Source: CBDCHC01 sp965277055 (GTDB lineage Bacteria > Pseudomonadota > Gammaproteobacteria > PS1 > Pseudothioglobaceae). From it: DNA of 64,000 nt. Both the position numbers and the translations under genes were made by a program. Below, one piece after another: positions 28,970 through 37,523 of this stretch. The DNA is taken from the NCBI GenBank assembly GCA_965277055.1, contig OZ255703.1, positions 992,001 to 1,056,000 of the forward strand. The letters are read 5' to 3'. Below the pieces are notes generated by a model, which was given only the letters and a program-made list of their open reading frames with translations, was not told the origin of the DNA and did no database searches. Positions within the stretch are counted from its first letter, which is position 1. Every line of letters starts with the position of its first letter.

Positions 28970-30528
28970 AACAATACCTCGCGAATATCACTTAAAGTAT
29001 GAGAGAGATCTGTGATAAACCGCGCACCTAATGCTCCATCAATCACTCGGTGATCATATGATAAGGCTAATGGAAGTTTAGTTGTAGGCACAAATTCACG
29101 TGAGTTCCATACGGGTTTTACTTCTGCTTTGCCTACGCCTAAAATCGCAACTTCTGGGGCATTAACAATTGGAGTAAAGTGCGAACCACCAATTCCACCA
29201 AGGCTAGAAATAGAAAAACAGCTGCCAGAAAGGTCAGCATTCGTCAGTTTACCTTCACGAGCTTTTTTCGCTAAAGCAACAAGCTCTGTTTGGAGTTCTA
29301 GTAATGATTTAGTATCACAATCTTTGAGTACTGGCACAATCAAACCATTCGGGGTGTCTACCGCTACGCCGATATTAAAATACTTTTTCATAATCAGCGT
29401 ATCACCCGAAAGCGAAGCATTAAAGCGTGGGTGGAGTTTAAGACAATGCACTACTGCTTTAATAATAAACACCAAAGGAGTCATTTTATTACCCTTATCA
29501 CGCTGAATTTTTCTAAAGGTTTCTAATTCTTCAATATCAGCTTCGTCAAACTGGGTCACATGCGGAATATTTAGCCAACACGCATGTAAGTGCTTAGCAG
29601 AAAGTTTATTAATCCGACTAAGTGCTACCTCTTCAATCTCACCAAATTTACTAAAATCAATCTCTGGAATGCTCGGAATACCGCTACCTGAAGCAGGAAT
29701 ACTATTACCAGTGACTATGCCTTTCACATATGTTTTCAGGTCGGTATCTATAATTCTACCTTTTTGCCCCGTGCCTTGTACGTTTGCTAAATCTACCCCA
29801 AGTTCACGTGCAAGTTTACGAATAGTTGGTGAAGCATGAGAACTACTATTGGTAGCTACCGAAGATGTTGATTCAGTACTCGCTAGAGCGGAAGTAGTAC
29901 TTATCTCAGTAGGTTTTTGAGTATTTGTTTGTGGTGTAGTTTGGGTAGCAAATGCTGTAGTTGCATCAGTAGATTCAATGATCATTATCTCGTCACCAAA
30001 ACCCACCTTATCACCCACTTGAACTTTAATCTCGGTAATTACACCTGCCATTGTTGCAGGGATTTCCATCGCTGCCTTATCACTCTCTAGAGTAAGAAGC
30101 GAATCATCAATTTCAACCCTATCGCCTACATTTACCAGAATTTCGATAATTTCTACTTGGTCAAAATCACCGATATCAGGTACTTCAATAGTATGTGCTG
30201 ACAGTGTTGCTGATGTGCTCACAGTGTCTGTTGTAGCTTGCTCCTGTGTGACTTGAGTACTTTGCTCTGTAGTCTGTGCAGCATCGTCTTGGGCTAATTC
30301 AATAGTTGCTATTGCATCACCCTCACCAACTTGTGTACCAGTAGTAATATGTAGAGCAGTAATCGTGCCACTATAAGGACTCGGAATCTCCATAGAAGCT
30401 TTGTCACTTTCTAGGGTAATGAGTGCATCATCGGTGCTAATAACATCTCCAACATTTACCAGTACTTCAATAATTTCAACGGTATCAAAGTCCCCAATAT
30501 CTGGAACAACAATAGTCTGTATTGCCAT
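28966..30528 (-). CDS. aceF: Pyruvate dehydrogenase complex E2, dihydrolipoamide acetyltransferase
   Basis: 520 residues: two N-terminal lipoyl domains, each with a lipoylated Lys in ESDKASMEI (Lys43) and ESDKAAMEI, joined by Ala/Thr/Gln-rich flexible linkers; an E3/E1-binding domain (SPTIRKLARELGVDL); and the C-terminal acyltransferase with the catalytic YDHRVIDGA. E. coli AceF has three lipoyl domains; two is common in other Proteobacteria. I used the ATG at 30528 (MAIQTIVVPD aligns with family N-termini); a TTG at 30543 would add five residues. No E1 gene (aceE) lies upstream, which is unusual; E1 must be elsewhere. A branched-chain or other 2-oxoacid E2 is possible, but the sequence looks like the AceF type. 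Confidence 0.92.
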   Translation of the reverse strand: MAIQTIVVPDIGDFDTVEIIEVLVNVGDVISTDDALITLESDKASMEIPSPYSGTITALHITTGTQVGEGDAIATIELAQDDAAQTTEQSTQVTQEQATTDTVSTSATLSAHTIEVPDIGDFDQVEIIEILVNVGDRVEIDDSLLTLESDKAAMEIPATMAGVITEIKVQVGDKVGFGDEIMIIESTDATTAFATQTTPQTNTQKPTEISTTSALASTESTSSVATNSSSHASPTIRKLARELGVDLANVQGTGQKGRIIDTDLKTYVKGIVTGNSIPASGSGIPSIPEIDFSKFGEIEEVALSRINKLSAKHLHACWLNIPHVTQFDEADIEELETFRKIQRDKGNKMTPLVFIIKAVVHCLKLHPRFNASLSGDTLIMKKYFNIGVAVDTPNGLIVPVLKDCDTKSLLELQTELVALAKKAREGKLTNADLSGSCFSISSLGGIGGSHFTPIVNAPEVAILGVGKAEVKPVWNSREFVPTTKLPLALSYDHRVIDGALGARFITDLSHTLSDIREVLL

Positions 30529-30660
30529 ATATTTTGTTTGCAACTTTCAAAAGGGATATTTTAACGTAACATCATAAATAATATAAACAACATTACATTA
30601 AACACAAATAAGTAAATATATAGGCGTTTCCTCATGTTACACTATCGTAAATTATGTGAG

Positions 30661-31152
30661 TTATCTTGAACTAACCTTAGGCACAAACATTCCACGAGAT
30701 CGATCTTTTACGACCTCATTCCAGTTAAACACTTGGCCATTCATCGTGATATACACCCCACTAGGCAATGTTTGCACAACACCTAACGCAAAGCCAACAT
30801 TCAACATTGCATCAGAATCACTTATACTATAAGGAATCATTGCTCCAGTGAGTACTATGGTTTTATCGTCTATTGTACTCAGTGTGTGTGCAGTTTCTAC
30901 CATAGTATCTGTCCCGTGAGTGAGTACTATTCGCTGATACTCGGAGCTGATACATGCACAATGAATCACCGCTCTATCTTCATGGGTCATCTCTAAGCTG
31001 TCCTTTTGCATCAACTGGGTAATTTCATACCCCCCAGTATAGTTCATTAATTCAAGCATTTTAGGCAGTGCACTCCCTGTAAATACAAGTTCACCAGTAA
31101 GCGGGTTATAGGTTTTATCAATCGTCCCACCAGTAGTAACAATTTGTAACAT
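30661..31152 (-). CDS. Asparaginase N-terminal domain protein (single domain)
   Basis: 163 residues covering only the N-terminal half of a type I/II asparaginase. The catalytic signatures are both present: TGGTIDK (nucleophile Thr) and VLTHGTDTM (Thr-Asp, then the Lys-containing strand). Full asparaginases are about 330 residues; the C-terminal domain is absent here. There is no downstream in-frame remnant, and compact proteins of this size are known in other Proteobacteria, so this is probably a natural short form rather than a broken gene. Activity is uncertain. Confidence 0.8.
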   Translation of the reverse strand: MLQIVTTGGTIDKTYNPLTGELVFTGSALPKMLELMNYTGGYEITQLMQKDSLEMTHEDRAVIHCACISSEYQRIVLTHGTDTMVETAHTLSTIDDKTIVLTGAMIPYSISDSDAMLNVGFALGVVQTLPSGVYITMNGQVFNWNEVVKDRSRGMFVPKVSSR

Positions 31153-31295
31153 TAACTCAACATGAAAAAATAGTCATTATATCATTCTTATCAGTTTTTA
31201 TCTTCTGCCTAAATGTTTGGTTACATACGAAATTTTTGTATCATCACTGACCCTAATTCAAATATAATAAGAATACTATTTACACAAGGAATTCT

Positions 31296-32414
31296 ATGCA
31301 ATACGTATTTTCACAAGAGGCTGATATTACTGATTTGCAATCAGATATTACTACTTTGAGTGCTCACCCAGAGGTGCAAAGCATCATCGTATATATATGC
31401 GATAATAACAAATTTAACGACTCACTCACCGAGTTAGAATCATGTGTTACCAGTAGCACTGTCCCAATGATTGGTGGTATTTTCCCCGAAATTATCTATC
31501 AGCAACATAACTACCAAACAGGTTATTTATTAGTTGGTCTGAACATGATGCTCACAACTTATGTGGTCCCAGGGCTTAGTGACGAAAACATAGATTACGA
31601 AACTCAGCTTGAGCAAACCATTAGCGAAGATGCACAGTTTGATACTATGATGGTTTTTGTCGATGGCTTGGCAGGGCGTATTAATAGCCTAGTGCAAGGA
31701 CTTTATGCTATATTTGGTAGTGAAGTAAACTACATTGGCGGTGGAGCAGGATCACTGAGTTTTGTGCAAAATTATTGTCTATGTACCGAACAAGGTGTAT
31801 ATAAAGATAGTGCAGTCATTGCCACCCTTACAGAAAGACTTCCTACTGCAGTAGGACACGGCTGGGAATCATTTAGCCCCAATCACCAAATCACCTTAGC
31901 AGAAAAAAATATAGTCAAAGAAATTGACTACAAAAATGCCTTAGAAGTGTATGAAAGCATCATAAATGTTAAAGAAGCGATTACTGCGGATAATTTCTTC
32001 ACTATTGCTCAGTCTTTCCCTCTGGGGATTAAGCGCATTGATGGTGAGTATATTGTGCGTGACCCTATTTCCATCACTTCAGAGGGATGGTTAGTATGTG
32101 TGGGTGAAGTCGCCAGTGGTGAATTTGTAGATATTCTCACGGGAAATAATGCCAACCTCATCAATTCCTCAAAAAATATTAGTGCCTCACTTGCAGGTAA
32201 GTTAGAGTCTACCCCACAAGCGATGATGCTCTATGACTGCATTTCACGTGCACTCTTTATGCATGAGCACTTTAGTGATGAGCTAACGGCAATGACTAGT
32301 GGCTTTACTCATATTCCTACTATGTTTGGTTGTCTCGTACTAGGAGAAATTTCTAATTCTGGCGCAGGATATCTAGAGTTTTATAATAAAACCTCAGTGA
32401 TCGCAGCACTCTAA
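31296..32414 (+). CDS. FIST-domain sensory protein
   Basis: 372 residues. FIST_N (about residues 20-195, with MIGGIFPEIIY and YIGGGAGSLSF) and FIST_C (about 205-355, with ALEVYESII and FGCLVLGEISN) are recognisable. FIST proteins are proposed intracellular sensors of small ligands such as amino acids. AAGGA lies 6 bases upstream of the ATG, and the hybrid kinase gene begins two bases after the stop, so the two very probably form a sensor-kinase pair. Confidence 0.87.
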   Translation: MQYVFSQEADITDLQSDITTLSAHPEVQSIIVYICDNNKFNDSLTELESCVTSSTVPMIGGIFPEIIYQQHNYQTGYLLVGLNMMLTTYVVPGLSDENIDYETQLEQTISEDAQFDTMMVFVDGLAGRINSLVQGLYAIFGSEVNYIGGGAGSLSFVQNYCLCTEQGVYKDSAVIATLTERLPTAVGHGWESFSPNHQITLAEKNIVKEIDYKNALEVYESIINVKEAITADNFFTIAQSFPLGIKRIDGEYIVRDPISITSEGWLVCVGEVASGEFVDILTGNNANLINSSKNISASLAGKLESTPQAMMLYDCISRALFMHEHFSDELTAMTSGFTHIPTMFGCLVLGEISNSGAGYLEFYNKTSVIAAL

Positions 32415-32416
32415 AT

Positions 32417-34003
32417 ATGACGAATTTAGATACTGTTAATAACTCGCTCTATGAAATAGCGATTTCTATTGGTAATTCTCTACACCTTGAAGAGACTCTT
32501 AGGGAGTCGCTCACCACGATTTTGCATAAACTTAATGGTATTGCTATTGCAGTAGTGAAAACTGAGCATACACTCCTCTATAGCATCCCAAAGCGCAAAT
32601 TTCACTATGTATTACCAGAGCATTATGCTACACTTTCCACTCAAACTCGCTCGGTAGTGTGGTTTTATGTTCATGAGCAGTATTATTACTACTTTCGCTT
32701 GTTGTCTGGGTATTTACTCATTGTCAAAAAAACCCCGCTAGAGGATAGTGTGATTAAAATGCTGGGTGGTGTATGTATTAAATTAGATAGTAGTATTCAG
32801 GCGTGTGAAAGTAACGCCCAACGTATCCAAAAAGAACGTGAGCTCGCTGAGTCACTGGCTCATCTTGAGCAAACTCAAGCATACAAAGACCGATTTTTAG
32901 CGAATATGTCACATGAAATTCGCACGCCACTCAATGCTATTTTGGGCTTTGTAGATCAGCTTCATAACTCTACGCTCAGTGATGAACAATTCAATCAAGT
33001 AAATATTATCAAACAAAGTTCCGAGACCCTTTTGGGAGTGATTAATGATATATTGGATTTTTCTAAAATCGAATCTGGCAAAATTGAAATAGACCGAGCA
33101 GTAACGAATATCAAACAAACGCTGAATACGAGTATAGCACTCTTTAAAAGTAGGGCGAGTGAAAAAAACATTCTGCTCAACTATAACTATAGCGATACGA
33201 TTGACACCCCAGTATTAGCAGATGAACTGCGCATTAAACAAGTACTCAATAATCTCTTTAGTAACGCAATTAAATTTACTCAAGCAGGTGGGAATATTAC
33301 GGTGAATATTACTACCACAGCAGAAACTACAAAGAATATTGAACTGCGCTTTAGTGTGCAAGATAGTGGTATTGGCATTAGTGATGAACAAAAAGAATTT
33401 ATTTTTAACCCTTTTGCTCAGTCTGATAAATCAGTCTATCGCAAATATGGGGGTACGGGGCTAGGGCTTTCAATTAGTAGTCAATTAGTGGAACTTATGG
33501 GTGGTACCTTAGGGTTTGTTAGTAGTTTTGGCGAGGGCAGTGAATTTTTCTTTAGTCTCACACTACCAAAAAGCCCTCAACCAAATATCAATGACCAACA
33601 CACCGAACTCGTGCTTAATCCCACATATTTACAGAACAAACGTATTCTAATTGCCGAAGACAATACAGTAAATCAACTGCTTATGAAATCAATTATGGAT
33701 AAAACTACAGCAATATTTGATATTGTTGAGAACGGCAATATGGCAGTAGAAGCCTATCAAAATGCATATTATGATTTAATTTTAATGGATATTAATATGC
33801 CCATTAAAAATGGGGTAGAGGCATTTAACGAAATCAACACTCTCATAGCAGATGGTAGTTATCCTGTTCCTATAGTTGCTGTCACTGCCAATGCACTCGC
33901 TGGAGATAGAGAAAACTACATCAACTTAGGCATGAGTGATTGCATTACTAAACCAATTGATATTCGCCAGTTATACCAAGTCTTTAAAACATTGCTTTCT
34001 TAG
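32417..34003 (+). CDS. Hybrid sensor histidine kinase with receiver domain
   Basis: 528 residues, no membrane segment, so cytoplasmic. An N-terminal GAF-like region (about 1-130) and short coiled coil lead to HisKA (phospho-His166 in MSHEIRTPLN), HATPase (N-box SNAIKF, G1 DSGIGIS, G2 GGTGLGLSI) and a C-terminal receiver (acidic pocket AEDN, phospho-Asp458 in LMDINMP, conserved Lys in TKPID). No DNA-binding output or Hpt domain is attached, so the phosphate must pass to a separate partner. It is co-transcribed with the FIST protein, which likely supplies the signal. Confidence 0.92.
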   Translation: MTNLDTVNNSLYEIAISIGNSLHLEETLRESLTTILHKLNGIAIAVVKTEHTLLYSIPKRKFHYVLPEHYATLSTQTRSVVWFYVHEQYYYYFRLLSGYLLIVKKTPLEDSVIKMLGGVCIKLDSSIQACESNAQRIQKERELAESLAHLEQTQAYKDRFLANMSHEIRTPLNAILGFVDQLHNSTLSDEQFNQVNIIKQSSETLLGVINDILDFSKIESGKIEIDRAVTNIKQTLNTSIALFKSRASEKNILLNYNYSDTIDTPVLADELRIKQVLNNLFSNAIKFTQAGGNITVNITTTAETTKNIELRFSVQDSGIGISDEQKEFIFNPFAQSDKSVYRKYGGTGLGLSISSQLVELMGGTLGFVSSFGEGSEFFFSLTLPKSPQPNINDQHTELVLNPTYLQNKRILIAEDNTVNQLLMKSIMDKTTAIFDIVENGNMAVEAYQNAYYDLILMDINMPIKNGVEAFNEINTLIADGSYPVPIVAVTANALAGDRENYINLGMSDCITKPIDIRQLYQVFKTLLS

Positions 34004-34036
34004 AGCATTCTACCAAGGGTTAACCTTGACACAATA

Positions 34037-34624
34037 TTAAGTGTAAAAACTACGCTCGCCAAAAAGTTTAGTGCCCAAACGAATCATCGTTGCCCCATGG
34101 GTGAGTGCTTGCTTATAATCACCACTCATCCCCATAGAAAGTTCGGTGAGCCTATACTGCTGCTTGAGTGCTTGCATGATTTTAAAGGCTTCTATGGGGT
34201 TATCCTTACTTGGTATGCACATGAGCCCCACTAATTCAATAGATGAAAGATTACGTACTGCGGTGATGAGTGCATCTAGCTCATCTAAATCTACCCCTGC
34301 TTTAGTAGCTTCTGCTTGTGGGTTTACTTGAATGAATATCCGTAGAGTTTTACTCAAACTCTGTGCAGTATTACTCAGTCTACGTGCAATTTTGAGCCGA
34401 TCTACACTATGTACATAATCAAAGTGAGTGGCTATATCAGTGGTTTTATTTGATTGAATAGGGCCAATAAAATGCCATATAATACTAAGATCACTCAGCT
34501 GTGGTTGTTTTTCAAGAGCCTCACTGAGATAATTCTCACCAAAATGCCTATATCCCTGTGCATATACTTCTCTTATACGACTACTGGGTTGGGTTTTAGA
34601 GACAGCAATAGTGATATGACTCAC
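34037..34624 (-). CDS. YggS family pyridoxal-phosphate homeostasis protein (short N-terminus)
   Basis: PLP-binding protein without known catalysis that balances vitamin B6 and amino-acid pools. The PLP Lys is in AVSKTQP, followed by GENYLSEA, HFIGPIQSNK and GLMCIPS, and near the end GMSGDY. I chose the GTG at 34624 because a strong AGGGAG lies 8 bases upstream; the frame extends to a TTG at 34660 but that region lies within the preceding gene. This gives 195 residues against about 230 for the family: the N-terminal helix before the Lys strand is missing. It is last in the argB - PyrK-like - yggS run. Confidence 0.85.
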   Translation of the reverse strand: MSHITIAVSKTQPSSRIREVYAQGYRHFGENYLSEALEKQPQLSDLSIIWHFIGPIQSNKTTDIATHFDYVHSVDRLKIARRLSNTAQSLSKTLRIFIQVNPQAEATKAGVDLDELDALITAVRNLSSIELVGLMCIPSKDNPIEAFKIMQALKQQYRLTELSMGMSGDYKQALTHGATMIRLGTKLFGERSFYT

Positions 34625-34634
34625 ATTTTGCTCC

Positions 34635-35465
34635 CTAATTAAACACCACGGCACTATCAAATACCGGTCCTTCTACACAAACTTTACGCATATAAGCTCT
34701 GCCGTTTTCTAGTGTTTGCACCGTACAACCTGCACAGCCTCCTACCGCACATGCCATATACTCCTCTAATGAGAGTTGGGCTGGGACGTTGTATTCACTT
34801 GCTAGGTGTTTGATTGCATGAAGCATTGGCTCTGGTCCACAACCATAAATCTCTACCTTAGTGATGTCATCACCCAACGTATCTAAAAAAGCTCTCGCTG
34901 CATCCGTTGCGTAGCCGTTAAATACCCCCTGATAGCCTTGCAGGCTAGCAAGCTGGTGCCTTACCCCCCAAGAGTTTAGTAGTGGCATGGTAGCACTGCC
35001 TGAGCATAACTCACTCACAAATGGAAAATCCACTTCCGATGCAAGCACTACAAAGGGGTGATATGCACTATTATCTTTTAAAACCTGTGAAAGGGCTATC
35101 ATCGGTGGCATGCCAACTCCGCCACCAAGAAGTATGGGAATAGTCTTATCAGTAAGGCTAAATCCATTGCCAATAGGCCCCATTACTGAGAGTTCTTCAC
35201 CCACAGTACGCTTGGCAAGTTCAGCTGTACCCTCTCCTACTACTTTGTATAATAAATCAAAGGTATTATTCGCAGTATCCACCTGCATAATAGATATTGG
35301 GCGACGCATCGGCAAGGTGTCCCCTACTTTTAGGTGGACAAACTGCCCAGGGAGAGTGCGAGATGCTATTTTTTCGCTTGCTAAGCGGATAATATACTGC
35401 TCACCACCAAATGCCTCGTGGGAAATAATTCTAGCGGTATCTACCGCAATACTTGCTTGGCTCAT
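34635..35465 (-). CDS. Dihydroorotate dehydrogenase electron-transfer subunit-like protein (PyrK family)
   Basis: 276 residues: a ferredoxin-reductase-type FAD domain (MRRPISIMQV), an NAD-binding domain (ILLGGGVGMPPMIAL, EIYGCGPEPM) and a C-terminal [2Fe-2S] motif of four Cys (EYMACAVGGCAGCTV plus KVCVEGPVF). This is the PyrK pattern, which passes electrons from PyrD to NAD+. No pyrD is next to it; it lies between argB and yggS. It could instead serve another flavoprotein partner. Confidence 0.85.
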   Translation of the reverse strand: MSQASIAVDTARIISHEAFGGEQYIIRLASEKIASRTLPGQFVHLKVGDTLPMRRPISIMQVDTANNTFDLLYKVVGEGTAELAKRTVGEELSVMGPIGNGFSLTDKTIPILLGGGVGMPPMIALSQVLKDNSAYHPFVVLASEVDFPFVSELCSGSATMPLLNSWGVRHQLASLQGYQGVFNGYATDAARAFLDTLGDDITKVEIYGCGPEPMLHAIKHLASEYNVPAQLSLEEYMACAVGGCAGCTVQTLENGRAYMRKVCVEGPVFDSAVVFN

Positions 35466-35514
35466 GTTGGTTTATTTATGGGTAATTTAATATGTGTAGT
35501 TTGCTTGTGCATAG

Positions 35515-36375
35515 TTAATGTATAAGTGTGCCTACCCCATGATCAGTGAATACTTCTAGGAGCACTGCATGAGACACCCGTCCATCGATAATGTGTGAGC
35601 TTTTCACACCTTTGTTAATCGCACTGAGTGCACACTGTACTTTAGGCAGCATCCCGCCATGGATGACACCGCTGTCTATCAACTCTACCACACTGGTATT
35701 ATTGAGCCCCGTGAGTAACTCACCATCAGCACCTAATATTCCTGAGGTATTAGTCAGTAAAATCAGTTTTTCCGCACCAATTTCTTCTGCTATTTTCCCT
35801 GCTACAATATCAGCGTTGATATTATAACTCTCTCCTTCTGTCCCTACACCAATAGGTGCGATGACTGGAATGATATCTGCGTTAATCAACACATCAAGGG
35901 CGTGGGTGTTAATATTTGTTATCTCACCAACAAAACCGAGCTCTTTTTTACTGGTAGCTTTTGCACTTATTAGTTGACTATCTTTACCACTCAGCCCTAT
36001 GGCATTACCCCCATGTGAGCCAATGAGTGAGGCAATATGTTTATTTACTTGCCCACCAAGGACCATATCTACTACATCTATGGTATCCTCACAGGTGACA
36101 CGTAGCCCATCAATAAACTCACTTTTGATACCGAGCTTATCTAGTGTCTGACCTATTTGGGGTCCGCCACCGTGTATTACTATGGGGTTAATCCCTACAG
36201 ACTTAAGTAAGACAATATCACGAGCAAAGCTAGATTTGAGTGTCTCATCTATCATAGCATTACCGCCATATTTTATGACAATAGTCTTACCAGAAAAGCG
36301 CTGAATATAAGGTAAAGCTTGCGTCAGTACATGGGCAATATTACCTATAGGGGTGGTGTGTTCTTGATTATTCAT
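35515..36375 (-). CDS. argB: Acetylglutamate kinase
   Basis: Phosphorylates N-acetylglutamate in arginine biosynthesis. 286 residues; amino-acid kinase fold with VIKYGGNAM (ATP-binding Lys), the VIHGGGPQIG loop and NADIVAGKIAEEI near the nucleotide site. Length and the GGNAMID start match the ArgB of non-enteric Proteobacteria. It is the first gene of a minus-strand run with the PyrK-like gene and yggS, and diverges from the 6S RNA. Confidence 0.96.
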   Translation of the reverse strand: MNNQEHTTPIGNIAHVLTQALPYIQRFSGKTIVIKYGGNAMIDETLKSSFARDIVLLKSVGINPIVIHGGGPQIGQTLDKLGIKSEFIDGLRVTCEDTIDVVDMVLGGQVNKHIASLIGSHGGNAIGLSGKDSQLISAKATSKKELGFVGEITNINTHALDVLINADIIPVIAPIGVGTEGESYNINADIVAGKIAEEIGAEKLILLTNTSGILGADGELLTGLNNTSVVELIDSGVIHGGMLPKVQCALSAINKGVKSSHIIDGRVSHAVLLEVFTDHGVGTLIH

Positions 36376-36473
36376 AGAAGATATTTTACCAATTTGTACC
36401 CTAGTCTCTCATGTTTCTATCTCTCATATACTAAAGTTAGGTTTGAAATGTGGATATTAGAGAGTAGTTGGGA

Positions 36474-36479
36474 TATAAT
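36474..36479 (+). promoter_or_regulatory. Probable -10 box of the 6S RNA promoter
   Basis: A perfect TATAAT ends two bases before the first paired base of the 6S RNA. The -35 is weak at 17-bp spacing (TGGATA, 36451-36456). Confidence 0.55.
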
Positions 36480-36481
36480 AG

Positions 36482-36648
36482 AGGTGTCATTGTGTTTGGT
36501 ATAATACCCTGAGCTTGATACTAAACCTTTAGGGATAATGACTACTTTACTATTGTGAATGCCGACTTGCTCGGAATCCTGCGGTGAAGTGCGTTTTCCC
36601 ACACTATTAGACCTGGAGTTTCAGGCACTGCTAGATACAATGACACCT
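36482..36648 (+). ncRNA. ssrS: 6S RNA
   Basis: The two ends pair perfectly over 12 bases (AGGTGTCATTGT at 36482-36493 with ACAATGACACCT at 36637-36648), the closing stem of 6S RNA. Inside, ACCCTGAGC...GATA on the 5' side and TTGCTCGGAA...CTGCGG on the 3' side resemble conserved parts of the gammaproteobacterial RNA, which mimics an open promoter and binds the sigma70 RNA polymerase in stationary phase. The size (about 167 nt) is near the usual 180. Its place just before the ygfA homologue is the classic one. Confidence 0.78.
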
Positions 36649-36667
36649 TTTTACCTCATTTTCATTT

Positions 36668-37216
36668 ATGAGTCAGCAATCTCTACGCACATCATTACGC
36701 ACTAAGCGTAAATCACTAAGTAAGCCTCAGCGATACAAATATCATAAACGCATACTGCGTAATCTTTTGCGATGTGGGATATTACGCCATCAGCGGTTTG
36801 CTCTATATTATGCATTTGATGGTGAGGTAGATACTACAGAGATTATCAAACTATTGCAATGCTATGGAAAAGAGTTATATGTACCTAAACTATGTGGTGA
36901 AAAGCTGGTATTTACAAACTTAAGCTCTATAAATAGTCATAATATATTTGGTATAGTGGAATCTCGTGGTAAGCAAATATTTACTAAGCAACTCACCTGC
37001 GTTATTACTCCGCTTGTGGGGTTTGATGTGCACCGTAATAGAATAGGAATGGGCAGGGGATATTATGACAAGAGTTTTGCTTTTATCAACATTCGAAATA
37101 GATATACACTTCCTAGTAGAATAGGTGTTGCCTATGAAGTACAGCGCGCTAGTATAACCCCTAGTAAATGGGATGTAAAATTGTCACGCATAGTTACTGA
37201 GCAAAGCATCTATTAG
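36668..37216 (+). CDS. 5-formyltetrahydrofolate cyclo-ligase
   Basis: Converts 5-formyl-THF to 5,10-methenyl-THF using ATP (YgfA/MTHFS family). 182 residues; an Arg/Lys-rich N-terminus (LRTSLRTKRKSL) and the signature MGRGYYDKSF with the upstream PLVGFD strand are present. It starts 19 bases after the 6S RNA and is probably made by readthrough from it, as in E. coli ssrS-ygfA. No clear Shine-Dalgarno. Confidence 0.93.
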   Translation: MSQQSLRTSLRTKRKSLSKPQRYKYHKRILRNLLRCGILRHQRFALYYAFDGEVDTTEIIKLLQCYGKELYVPKLCGEKLVFTNLSSINSHNIFGIVESRGKQIFTKQLTCVITPLVGFDVHRNRIGMGRGYYDKSFAFINIRNRYTLPSRIGVAYEVQRASITPSKWDVKLSRIVTEQSIY

Positions 37217-37523
37217 TACAATAGTTATCTACTGGAATACCATTGCACAACTTACAAGAACTTACAAGAACTTACAAGAGAACTTACAAGAGAACTTACA
37301 AGGAAGAACCTTGAGAGAAGAACTAGAATTCAAAATCATCAAGACTAAGCTCGGTATTTTTCTTTGCAGTAAAGGTAAGAGTGCAATTTTTAGCAAATTC
37401 TTTATATTGATACAAAGAACTGATAATTAATGATTATTTAGGTATTTTGGCGTGCAACGGTCTTAAAGATTGGTTAGTGATTATTGTTGAATTCACCTAA
37501 TCTTAGAAATTAATATTGTAGAG
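37217..37523. other. Gene-free gap with a short tandem repeat and a possible gene remnant
   Basis: It contains five AACTTACAAG copies (listed separately). On the minus strand, a 36-codon open stretch (37433 to the stop at 37323) ends ELSLDDFEF; it has no start codon with a ribosome site and may be the tail of a lost gene. Nothing else is recognisable. Confidence 0.5.
37249..37302 (+). repeat. Five copies of the 10-mer AACTTACAAG
   Basis: Copies start at 37249, 37259, 37269, 37281 and 37293. The first three are head to tail and the last two are separated by AG. All five are identical. Confidence 0.95.

Noticed and set aside
34014..34028. Hairpin CAAGG-GTTAA-CCTTG between the kinase gene and yggS as a terminator
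   Set aside because: Only five base pairs and no T run on either strand.
36319..36602. Short open frames on both strands across the argB-ygfA gap
   Set aside because: The region is explained by the 6S RNA and its promoter; the frames have no ribosome sites.
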